Assembly: GCA_958445555.1 (NCBI GenBank)
Contig: CAUCSW010000059.1
Coordinates: 1 to 5,641 of the forward strand
DNA: 5,641 nucleotides
Direction of reading: 5' to 3'
From: an uncultured Clostridia bacterium
GTDB lineage: Bacteria; Bacillota; Clostridia; Oscillospirales; Acutalibacteraceae
This document shows, piece after piece, positions 1 through 5,361 of this stretch; the stretch's first letter is position 1; each line of letters begins with the position of its first letter. The notes beneath the pieces are model-generated. The model did not search any database. It was not told the DNA's origin and saw only the letters and a list, made by a program, of their open reading frames with translations. The position numbers and the translations under genes are program-made.

Positions 1-1221
1 GAACTTCGTGCGGACAACCCCGGCCGCGGGCCCAGACTTGCGGTGTCGTTGTCGTCAATCGCGGCGTTTGCGATCTGCATAGCATCGGTTTGGTTCTGGA
101 GCGTAAACACGGTCGCCGTTTCCGTAAATACAAACGGCGTTTGCGTCGGATATGTCGGCAGCACCGATGAGCGTGACGAAATATATGAGGAAATGAGACT
201 TATTCTTGTCGGTGATACCGTCGAGGAATGCGTTGATCCTATAGATATGGAGTATACCGTCGTAAACAGAAGCCTTATAAGCGACGGAAAATCGTTGGCT
301 GAAGATGCTCTCCTTGCACAGTCAACCGTCATCCCGGCTTACGGTCTTTATGTTGACGGAGAGCTTGCCGTTTGCGCGTCAAGCGAGACTGCTATAGAGC
401 AGGCACTTGATGCCCGCGTCAATGCTTATACAAGTGATGATACGGTCGAAAGTAAGATACTCAACGACATTTCGGTCAAATATGTATTCTATTCGGGAAG
501 CGCTCCGGTCAGCGACCTCTCCGCCGCTGCCGACATCAGAAATCCCGAGGTTGTCGCTTTGAGCGTGCAGACCGTTTCCGTAAGTGAGACTACCGAGTCG
601 ATTCCCTTTGACACCGTGACCAAAAACGATTCCACCAAGGTCGTCGGCTATAAAAGAGTCCAGACCCAGGGAGTTAACGGTACCGCAAAGGTAACAACGA
701 AGAACACCAGCGTGAACGGTGTTGTGACACTGAGCGAGACCGTGGATAAGGAAATAGTAACTGAGCCGACCGATAAGGTGATCGTTTGCGGCACATCAAG
801 TGCGGGTGTTTCCACCGTCCGCAAGAATCTTTCATCAAAGGGTATGTCCTGCGTGTGGCCGATCGCGGTCACGGACAGAATGTATATCAGCTCGTACTGG
901 GGCGATAACCGCAACCATAAGGGCTTCGATATAACCGGACCCGAGGGAACCGACATATATGCCGCGGTGGACGGCGTCGTGACATTTTCCGGCGTGCAGT
1001 CGGGTTACGGCAATGTCATAATCATTGAGCATAAAGGCGGATATCAGACCCTTTATGCACACTGCAGCAGGCTTTATGCCAAAGTGGGTCAGACGGTCAA
1101 GGCGGGAGATGTAATAGCTGCCTGCGGAAGAACGGGATATGCGACCGGAAATCATCTTCATTTTGAGGTCAGAATTTACGGAACGCCCGTTGATCCCGCG
1201 CCGTATCTCGGGATCGGCTGA
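1..1221 (+). CDS. Membrane-anchored G5 + M23 peptidoglycan endopeptidase, 5' end outside window
   Basis: Predicted zinc metallo-endopeptidase that cuts peptidoglycan cross-bridges outside the membrane. The frame is open to base 1. The first possible start, a GTG at 43, has no Shine-Dalgarno and would begin inside the membrane helix, so the true start is probably upstream. Numbering from that GTG: one hydrophobic segment at about 1-20, preceded by arginines, suggests an N-in anchor. Two related modules follow (about 27-60 and 100-130) of the 'V-N/D-G-x-x-x-V/A plus helix' kind often found before G5 domains. A G5 domain covers about 173-251 (IPFDT, then a G-Y-K-x-V-Q-x-x-G core, ending in VIVCGTS). 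The M23 domain covers about 280-390, with zinc ligands H292 and D296 (HKGFD) and H373 (HLHFE), plus H340 (YAH). The active site is therefore intact. It ends in TGA followed by a terminator about 135 bases on. Confidence in the family is high; the substrate bond and cellular role (growth, division or sporulation) cannot be told. Confidence 0.93.
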   Translation, partial: ELRADNPGRGPRLAVSLSSIAAFAICIASVWFWSVNTVAVSVNTNGVCVGYVGSTDERDEIYEEMRLILVGDTVEECVDPIDMEYTVVNRSLISDGKSLAEDALLAQSTVIPAYGLYVDGELAVCASSETAIEQALDARVNAYTSDDTVESKILNDISVKYVFYSGSAPVSDLSAAADIRNPEVVALSVQTVSVSETTESIPFDTVTKNDSTKVVGYKRVQTQGVNGTAKVTTKNTSVNGVVTLSETVDKEIVTEPTDKVIVCGTSSAGVSTVRKNLSSKGMSCVWPIAVTDRMYISSYWGDNRNHKGFDITGPEGTDIYAAVDGVVTFSGVQSGYGNVIIIEHKGGYQTLYAHCSRLYAKVGQTVKAGDVIAACGRTGYATGNHLHFEVRIYGTPVDPAPYLGIG

Positions 1222-1355
1222 TAATCGGGTGCAGAGTTGTTTTTTAGAAATTGCTTTTTATCATATCGCGCGGATCTCTCGTAACGATCCCGATTTCGCC
1301 TTTTGCGGACGCACGGTGATCACTTTACAGATCTTTAATATGTAAGCTTTATTAG

Positions 1356-1383
1356 GCTGCCGCCTGTGTGCGGCAGCTTTTTT
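1356..1383 (+). terminator. Rho-independent terminator after the M23 gene
   Basis: A perfect 8-bp GC-rich stem (GCTGCCGC at 1356-1363 with GCGGCAGC at 1370-1377) encloses a 6-nt loop and is followed at once by six T. This is the standard intrinsic terminator form on the + strand. It lies about 135 bases after the M23 stop and separates that gene from the rubrerythrin unit. Confidence 0.88.
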
Positions 1384-1413
1384 GTACTGCCGCAAATGAT
1401 TGTACTGCCGCAA
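1382..1413. repeat. Two tandem copies of TTGTACTGCCGCAA, 18-base period
   Basis: The 14-mer is identical at 1382-1395 and 1400-1413. The first copy starts inside the T-tract of the preceding terminator. Both contain CTGCCGC, which is also the left arm of that terminator (1357-1363), so the heptamer occurs three times in 55 bases. Function unknown; it may be a by-product of local duplication. Confidence 0.7.
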
Positions 1414-1480
1414 GTAGAATTGAGATACTGTAAACCGACGGTTCAAAACAGAATGCGAAATACCGAATTTCTCTGATCCT

Positions 1481-1584
1481 GCGTCCGGGCGGCGCACCCT
1501 GCGCGCCGCGCGACCCATACAGTGTGCACCCCCGCCCGCCTCCGCTCACGCCGCCCACCGCGCACCCTGCGCGCGACGGGCGGC
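1481..1584. repeat. GC-rich island with a repeated 15-mer hairpin core
   Basis: The stretch is far richer in G+C than its flanks. The 15-mer GCGCACCCTGCGCGC occurs at 1492-1506 and 1560-1574, and each copy can form a small hairpin with ACCCT in the loop. In the first copy an alternative 7-bp stem is possible (1489-1495 with 1503-1509). The second copy sits inside a further 7-bp stem, GCCGCCC at 1550-1556 with GGGCGGC at 1578-1584. It could be a dispersed intergenic element or a decayed remnant; nothing here shows which. Confidence 0.55.
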
Positions 1585-1676
1585 TATCTTCATCCCTCCA
1601 TTTCCGTCATCGGTTCATAATTTCCGGCACTGCATCGCACGGCATTGTGCTAATATCATGTTTTTTGCAAATACTA

Positions 1677-1704
1677 TTGACAATATCTGATTAGGTGATA
1701 TAAT
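1677..1704 (+). promoter_or_regulatory. Sigma-A-type promoter of rubrerythrin
   Basis: The -35 TTGACA (1677-1682) and -10 TATAAT (1699-1704) both match the consensus exactly, separated by 16 bases. A TG one base before the -10 (1696-1697) gives an extended -10 as well. Transcription should start near 1711, leaving a leader of about 29 nt with AAGGAG at 1727-1732, seven bases before the ATG. Such a promoter predicts strong basal expression. Confidence 0.88.
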
Positions 1705-1709
1705 ATAAA

Positions 1710-1724
1710 CAGTAATCATTATCG
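1710..1724. promoter_or_regulatory. Possible PerR/Fur-like operator over the rubrerythrin start site
   Basis: The sequence has a core of TAAT, one base, ATTA (1713-1721). Aligned to the PerR consensus TTATAATnATTATAA it matches 9 of 14 fixed positions, all in the centre. It overlaps the predicted transcription start, where a repressor would block initiation. Rubrerythrins are peroxide-regulated in several clostridia, which makes the idea reasonable, but the outer arms do not match and AT-rich sequence can mimic such a site. Confidence 0.25.
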
Positions 1725-1739
1725 ATAAGGAGAATAAAT

Positions 1740-2285
1740 ATGATAAAAAACAACAAATATGCCGGAACCAAAACCGAGAAGAATCTTGAAGCGGCCTTCT
1801 CGGGCGAAAGCGAAGCGAGGAATAAGTACACCTATTTCGCGTCGGTTGCGAAAAAGCAGGGATATGAGCAGATCGCCGCACTGTTTTTAAAAACCGCCGA
1901 AAACGAGAAGGAACACGCGAAGCTTTGGTTTAAGGAGCTGAACGGGCTCGGGGACACTGCCGAAAATCTCCTCTCTGCGGCAGACGGCGAAAACTACGAG
2001 TGGACAGATATGTATGAAGGATTTGCAAAGACCGCCGAGGAAGAGGGATTCAACGAGCTTGCTGCAAAATTCCGCCTTGTCGCCGAGGTGGAAAAGCACC
2101 ACGAAGAGAGATACCGTGCTCTTTTAAGAAATGTGGAAACTATGGAAGTGTTCAAAAAGAGCGATGTCAAGGTCTGGGAATGCCGTAATTGCGGCCATAT
2201 AATGGTGGGACTTGCGGCACCGGGCGTCTGCCCCGTGTGTGCGCATCCTCAGAGCTTTTTTGAAATACACGCTGAAAACTATTGA
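1740..2285 (+). CDS. rbr: Rubrerythrin (non-haem diiron peroxidase)
   Basis: Cytoplasmic enzyme of anaerobes that reduces hydrogen peroxide to water, taking electrons through its rubredoxin domain. The 181 residues have normal family length and layout. The ferritin-like domain (about 12-135) carries E23 (AFSGE), the first ExxH at E56/H59 (NEKEH), E87 and D90 (YEWTDMY), and the second ExxH at E118/H121 (EKHHEERY). The C-terminal rubredoxin-like domain (about 144-181) has C148/C151 and C164/C167 for one iron. D90 stands where the Desulfovibrio vulgaris protein has E97, the ligand that swaps with a histidine during redox change; otherwise all expected ligands are present. The ATG is supported by AAGGAG seven bases upstream. 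It has its own consensus promoter and is convergent with the glycosidase gene, so it is probably monocistronic. Confidence 0.97.
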   Translation: MIKNNKYAGTKTEKNLEAAFSGESEARNKYTYFASVAKKQGYEQIAALFLKTAENEKEHAKLWFKELNGLGDTAENLLSAADGENYEWTDMYEGFAKTAEEEGFNELAAKFRLVAEVEKHHEERYRALLRNVETMEVFKKSDVKVWECRNCGHIMVGLAAPGVCPVCAHPQSFFEIHAENY

Positions 2286-2361
2286 TCGTATAGGAACAAA
2301 GAAATCAATCGTTCAAACGGCGGCAGCCGTGTTGCGTATTGCAGAAAAAGCCAATGCCCCG

Positions 2362-2399
2362 CGGTACATGGCAAATAACACCCGGTTGATAATGTACCG
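2362..2399. repeat. Spaced 8-bp inverted repeat before the terminator hairpin
   Basis: CGGTACAT (2362-2369) is the exact reverse complement of ATGTACCG (2392-2399), with 22 bases between. It ends eight bases before the large hairpin. It may simply stabilise the 3' end of the rubrerythrin message; no specific role can be assigned. Confidence 0.45.
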
Positions 2400-2401
2400 A
2401 T

Positions 2402-2449
2402 AAAACCACAGCGTGCCCGCGCACTTTATGTGCGCGGGCACGCTGTGTT
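2402..2449. terminator. Large perfect hairpin, probable bidirectional terminator
   Basis: An 18-bp perfect stem (2407-2424 with 2430-2447) closes a 5-base TTTAT loop. Read on the - strand the stem is followed after one G by four T (AAAA at 2402-2405), giving a usable terminator for the GH3 gene, about 160 bases past its stop. On the + strand the tail is poor (TTCATATTT), so for rubrerythrin it may act more as a 3' end stabiliser or weak terminator. Its place between convergent genes fits a shared terminator. Confidence 0.75.
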
Positions 2450-2606
2450 CATATTTCATTTAAGTCTGCGGCGCTGAACACTGCCGCCTGCCGGTTGTTG
2501 TTCGCTCGGTCGAGCTGTCGCCCCGTAAGGTTTACGGTTCTAAAGACCGCATTATTCTTAGCTGTTCTTATTTGTATCGGTTTGCGTCGGTCATATGATC
2601 AGAAAA

Positions 2607-4748
2607 TCATTCGGTGACGGTGAATTCGACCTGCCTGGCATCGTCCTTTGCGTTGTCGCCGATCCAAACCCTGAATTTGCCCGGCTCCACAACACGCTTT
2701 AACTCGGCATTATGGAAGGCGAGGTCATCCGCTTTCAGTTCAAACTCGACGGTTTTGCTTTCGCCCGTCTTTAAGAATATCCGTTCAAAACCTTTAAGCT
2801 CTCTTATCGGTCTTACGCAGGAGGCGACCAAGTCTCTGACATAAAGCTGTGCCACCGTATTGCCGTCGCGGTCACCGGTATTGGTGACGGTGCACTTCAC
2901 CTTTATGCTGCCGTCGGTCGGCATACTGTCTTCGGAAAGCGAGAGATCCGAATACTCAAATGTTGTATAGCTGAGACCGTATCCGAATATGTAATCGGGT
3001 TCGACAGTAATATCCTTATATCCTGTTTCCCAGCGAATGCCTCTTTCCGGTCTTCCGGTCATAGTGCGGTTGTAATACACGGGCAGCTGTCCCTCGGAGC
3101 GGGGCACAGAGGTCGTGAGCTTGCCCGATACATTGTATTCACCGGTAATAACATCGGCAACAGCATTTCCGAATTCGGTACCTAGCTGCCAGACGTACAA
3201 AATAGCCGCGACCTTATCCTTGAATTCATTGACGACGATAGGTCTGCCTGCGGAGATCAGCACGACCGTCGGCACCCCGCTTTCGATAACGGCATCCAAA
3301 AGGCGGAGCTGCGCTTCGGGAAGATGGATACTAGACCTTGAAGCAGCTTCTCCGCTCATCAGGTGCGTTTCGCCGAGCGCAAGAACTGCGAGTCCCGCTT
3401 CCTTCGCAGCAGCGACTGCCTCGTTTATCATTGCTTCGTTGGTTTCGGTATAATCCGATCCTTTTGCGTAAACAAAGTCGATACTGGCGTTTTTGAATCC
3501 TTCGACGAGTGAAACGGTTGTGTCGATCTCTTTGAGGGCATACCAGGTTCCGAGCACATTATCCTTATCGTCGGCAACAGGTCCGATAAGAGCGACCTTT
3601 TTATCTTTTGCCAGCGGTAAGATTTCACTGTTTTTAAGAAGGACAATGCACTCCCTGCCCAAATTTCTTGCGGCTTTTCTGTGCTCTTCGCAGAAGAATG
3701 TCTGATCTTCGTTTTCATCGGTATAAGGATTCTCGAACAGACCGAGGAGAATTTTCGTTACGAGAACGGGAAGAAGGGCGCTGTCTATCTCCTCCTCAGT
3801 CATGTCGCCGTTTTCTATCATCTTTGGGACTTCATCATTAAATTGATCGCCTGCCATCAAAATATTAACACCGGATTTCAGGGCTGCCAATGCGGAATCA
3901 TAAGAACCCTCGGCATAGCCGTGAGGCACCATTTCATACACGGCACCGGCATCGCTGATTACAAATCCGTTGAATTTCATCATTCCGCGCAATATGTCAG
4001 TCAACAGCATACGGTTTCCCGTACAGGGCACGCCGTTAAGGGTATGGAAAGCCGACATAACGGTAGCCGCACCTGCATCTATGCCCGCCATAAAGGGAGG
4101 CAGATAAACATCATACAGAGTCTGGAGCGACATATCGACTGCATCATAATCCCTTCCTCCGACACAGGCACCGTATCCGCAAAAATGCTTCATGCAGGCG
4201 ATCAAGCGATCCTTTTCTCCAATCTCATCACCCTGATATCCTTCAACTGCCGCAGCAGCAAATTTCGAACAAAGATATGTATCCTCGCCGTAGCCCTCGA
4301 CGATTCTTCCCCAGCGGGGGTCACGGGCAATGTCGACCATAGGAGAGAAGGTCCACCTTAAACCGTCGCGGTATGCTTCCTTCGCCGATATTTCGCAGCT
4401 GCGCTTTACTGCCTCGGTGTTCCAGGAAGCGGACTGTGCAAGCGGGGTCGGGAAATGTGTTTTGTATCCGTGGATAACATCATAAGCGAAAAGAAGGGGA
4501 ATCTTATGGGGAGCCGAGTCAAGGAATTCCTTCTGCAGTCGGTTTATAAGCTTTGCGCCCGATACCGACAAATAAGAGCCTATCTTTCCTTCCTTGCAAT
4601 GATCGGAATAGTACACCGCTTCATTGGAGTAAATTGAAGTTCCGAACTGGGAAAGCTGACCGATCTTTTCGGTAAGGGACATATCCTTCATCAGTTTCTC
4701 GGCACGCTCGGCGGCATCTGCCAACCGTTTCGGGGACACTTTAATCAT
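2607..4748 (-). CDS. bglX: Glycoside hydrolase family 3 beta-glycosidase, BglX type, cytoplasmic
   Basis: Retaining exo-acting enzyme that removes beta-linked glucose or xylose from the non-reducing ends of small glycosides. The start at 4748 gives 713 residues and has AGGAG seven bases upstream. A GTG at 4808 would add 20 residues but has no ribosome binding site. The N-terminal barrel (about 10-330) shows PLLFAYDVIHG, the FSPMVDIARDPRWGR block, KHFCGYG, and nucleophile D266 in GFVISDAGAV. The second domain (about 360-570) holds the likely acid/base E467 in SGEAASR, matching HEASSR of Escherichia coli BglX, and the SAGRPIVV motif. A fibronectin III-like domain (about 590-705, from FGYGLSYTTFEYS) closes the protein. 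There is no signal peptide, unlike periplasmic BglX, so it probably acts on imported oligosaccharides. It stands alone on this strand; no transporter or regulator is in view. Whether glucose or xylose is preferred cannot be read from the sequence. Confidence 0.95.
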   Translation of the reverse strand: MIKVSPKRLADAAERAEKLMKDMSLTEKIGQLSQFGTSIYSNEAVYYSDHCKEGKIGSYLSVSGAKLINRLQKEFLDSAPHKIPLLFAYDVIHGYKTHFPTPLAQSASWNTEAVKRSCEISAKEAYRDGLRWTFSPMVDIARDPRWGRIVEGYGEDTYLCSKFAAAAVEGYQGDEIGEKDRLIACMKHFCGYGACVGGRDYDAVDMSLQTLYDVYLPPFMAGIDAGAATVMSAFHTLNGVPCTGNRMLLTDILRGMMKFNGFVISDAGAVYEMVPHGYAEGSYDSALAALKSGVNILMAGDQFNDEVPKMIENGDMTEEEIDSALLPVLVTKILLGLFENPYTDENEDQTFFCEEHRKAARNLGRECIVLLKNSEILPLAKDKKVALIGPVADDKDNVLGTWYALKEIDTTVSLVEGFKNASIDFVYAKGSDYTETNEAMINEAVAAAKEAGLAVLALGETHLMSGEAASRSSIHLPEAQLRLLDAVIESGVPTVVLISAGRPIVVNEFKDKVAAILYVWQLGTEFGNAVADVITGEYNVSGKLTTSVPRSEGQLPVYYNRTMTGRPERGIRWETGYKDITVEPDYIFGYGLSYTTFEYSDLSLSEDSMPTDGSIKVKCTVTNTGDRDGNTVAQLYVRDLVASCVRPIRELKGFERIFLKTGESKTVEFELKADDLAFHNAELKRVVEPGKFRVWIGDNAKDDARQVEFTVTE

Positions 4749-4755
4749 AGCAAAG

Positions 4756-4760
4756 CTCCT
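4756..4760 (-). promoter_or_regulatory. Ribosome binding site that decides the GH3 start
   Basis: On the - strand an A-rich run leads into AGGAG, seven bases before the ATG at 4748. The competing in-frame GTG at 4808 has no purine-rich site upstream. The shorter protein also begins right at the conserved GH3 N-terminus, so 4748 is preferred. Confidence 0.85.
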
Positions 4761-4775
4761 TTTTTGTTTATGTAA

Positions 4776-4849
4776 CGCCGATTTCGGCGAAGCGGTTCGT
4801 TTCGACACTGTCGAGAAAGGCTGCGCGTTTTTGTTAAAGCGGATTTAAC
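4776..4849 (-). promoter_or_regulatory. Palindrome-rich leader of the GH3 gene
   Basis: The predicted leader of about 113 nt carries three perfect inverted repeats: CGCCGA-tt-TCGGCG (4776-4789), TCGACA-c-TGTCGA (4802-4814), and GTTAAA-gcgga-TTTAAC (4833-4849). The last overlaps an alternative pairing, AAAGCG 4836-4841 with CGCTTT 4849-4854. Placed downstream of the start site, these could be repressor operators for sugar control or RNA hairpins. None matches an operator I can name. Confidence 0.4.
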
Positions 4850-4867
4850 GCTTTGCATTGCACTGAA

Positions 4868-4897
4868 ATTATAACATCGGGCTACGGAGGCACGCAA
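4868..4897 (-). promoter_or_regulatory. Promoter of the GH3 gene
   Basis: Read on the - strand, TATAAT lies at 4873-4868, preceded by TG one base upstream (extended -10). An imperfect -35, TTGCGT (4897-4892), lies 18 bases further up. Transcription would start near 4861. The weak -35 with an extended -10 suggests a regulated or moderate promoter. Confidence 0.65.
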
Positions 4898-4943
4898 CAT
4901 CAAATTATGCTTGATTTTCTCATTTTTTGATATGTTTACGGAG

Positions 4944-5066
4944 CAGGTGTTGACCTGAATCGTTATCATAAGGGAGGGTTGCGGGTCAGTCTACTGCTGT
5001 GAGGAACGGGTCGGACGCCCCGTAGCTGCAATCATGAACGCATCCGCCCGTCGCTTGTAAAACAAG
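4944..5066. other. GC-rich, fold-prone intergenic segment of unknown role
   Basis: A dense set of inverted repeats lies here: CAGGT-gttg-ACCTG (4944-4957); ACGGG (5006-5010) able to pair with CCCGT at either 5019-5023 or 5047-5051; the longer option extends to 5006-5018 with 5040-5051 (11 pairs, one bulge, one mismatch); and CTTGT-aaa-ACAAG (5054-5066). It is not coding in any frame. I could not match it to a known RNA class and the transcribed strand is unclear: no good + strand promoter precedes it, and only a weak - strand candidate lies to its right. Confidence 0.35.
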
Positions 5067-5112
5067 AGATCGCATATTATTTATAACGACAATTACCGTA
5101 CCAAAAAAACAG

Positions 5113-5141
5113 TTGACAACGGGTGCACAAGGTAATATGAT
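5113..5141 (+). promoter_or_regulatory. Sigma-A-type promoter of the M24 peptidase gene
   Basis: TTGACA (5113-5118), a 17-base spacer, and TATGAT (5136-5141) differ from consensus at one position. Transcription should start near 5148, which leaves a leader of about 214 nt before the ATG at 5362, far longer than needed for translation. Confidence 0.8.
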
Positions 5142-5148
5142 GATTGTG

Positions 5149-5315
5149 GATTGCAAGGACCGCCGCTCTTAAACAGCCGCGGGCAATAATAATTGCGGCG
5201 AGTCGAGCAAAAAGGGAAAAATCAAAAAATGCAAATCTAAAAAAGCCTGGAGCAGCGGGTTAAGTGAACGGAAGACCTAAAAAACCGCAAACGGCTTACA
5301 GAAGACAGTAAGCCG
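5149..5315 (+). promoter_or_regulatory. Candidate structured leader RNA before the M24 gene
   Basis: Pairings traced by hand: GATTGCA (5149-5155) with TGCAaATC (5230-5237); inside it TTGC + GACCGCCGC (5151-5166) with GCGGCGaGTC + GCAA (5195-5210); a rival hairpin GCAAT-aata-ATTGC (5183-5196). A second domain joins AAGCC (5243-5247) to GGCTT (5293-5297) and GCGG (5255-5258) to CCGC (5285-5288). A last 8-bp hairpin, CGGCTTAC (5292-5299) with GTAAGCCG (5308-5315), uses the same GGCTT. No T-tract follows, so it is not a terminator, and the ribosome site is not hidden by it. It might be a cis-regulatory RNA, or chance folding of a long leader. No known riboswitch motif was recognised. Confidence 0.4.
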
Positions 5316-5361
5316 ATAATTAAAAACAAATACAAACCGAAAAAGGAAAGAGCGAAAGAAA

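Larger units (their letters stand above)
1222..1739. other. Intergenic region between M23 gene and rubrerythrin (518 bases)
   Basis: I found no convincing gene here: short open frames lack ribosome binding sites and recognisable composition. From left to right it holds an AT-rich stretch with no clear element (1222-1350), a Rho-independent terminator (1356-1383), a 14-bp direct repeat (1382-1413), a GC-rich island with repeated hairpins (about 1481-1584), an AT-rich run, and the rubrerythrin promoter and leader (1677-1739). Confidence 0.8.
2286..2606. other. Intergenic region between convergent rubrerythrin and GH3 genes (321 bases)
   Basis: No gene is supported. It contains an 8-bp spaced inverted repeat (2362-2399), the 18-bp hairpin (2407-2447), and a short AT-rich tail. 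Past 2448 I see only a weak 6-bp hairpin, CCGTAA at 2523-2528 with TTACGG at 2532-2537, which lacks a T-tract on either strand. Confidence 0.75.
4749..5361. other. Divergent intergenic region between GH3 and M24 genes (613 bases)
   Basis: No protein gene is supported; stop codons are frequent in all frames. From left to right it holds the GH3 leader with three palindromes (4776-4849), the - strand promoter (4868-4897), an AT-rich stretch, a GC-rich fold-prone segment (4944-5066), a + strand promoter (5113-5141), and a structured leader running to the M24 start. It is unusually long for a compact genome and is the part of the window least explained by known features. Confidence 0.75.

Noticed and set aside
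43..45. GTG at 43 as the true start of the M23 protein
   Set aside because: No Shine-Dalgarno precedes it, the frame stays open to base 1, and it would cut into the membrane segment.
648..1161. Two - strand open frames within the M23 gene
   Set aside because: They oppose the G5 and M23 domains, have no start signals and give unrecognisable proteins.
2212..2403. A 63-codon + strand frame overlapping the end of rubrerythrin
   Set aside because: It overlaps the rubredoxin-like domain in another frame and runs through intergenic sequence without a start signal.
3681..4361. A 226-codon + strand open frame opposite the GH3 gene
   Set aside because: It lies wholly antisense to strongly conserved GH3 catalytic motifs, has no ribosome binding site and resembles no known family; it is a shadow of the real gene.
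4749..4808. Upstream GTG start at 4808 for the GH3 protein (20 extra residues)
   Set aside because: No ribosome binding site precedes it, the extra residues are basic and unlike a signal peptide, and the ATG at 4748 has AGGAG at ideal spacing.
4944..5066. Known RNA classes (tRNA, 6S, SRP RNA, RNase P, T-box, common riboswitches) for the GC-rich segment
   Set aside because: None of their hallmark motifs that I could recall is present, so no class name is assigned.
5137..5172. An 11-codon leader peptide starting at the two ATGs near 5137
   Set aside because: The first ATG overlaps the -10 element, so the predicted transcript starts after it; AAGG upstream is probably chance.
5292..5315. Terminator or attenuator hairpin before the M24 gene
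   Set aside because: The 8-bp stem is followed by an A-rich sequence with no T-tract.
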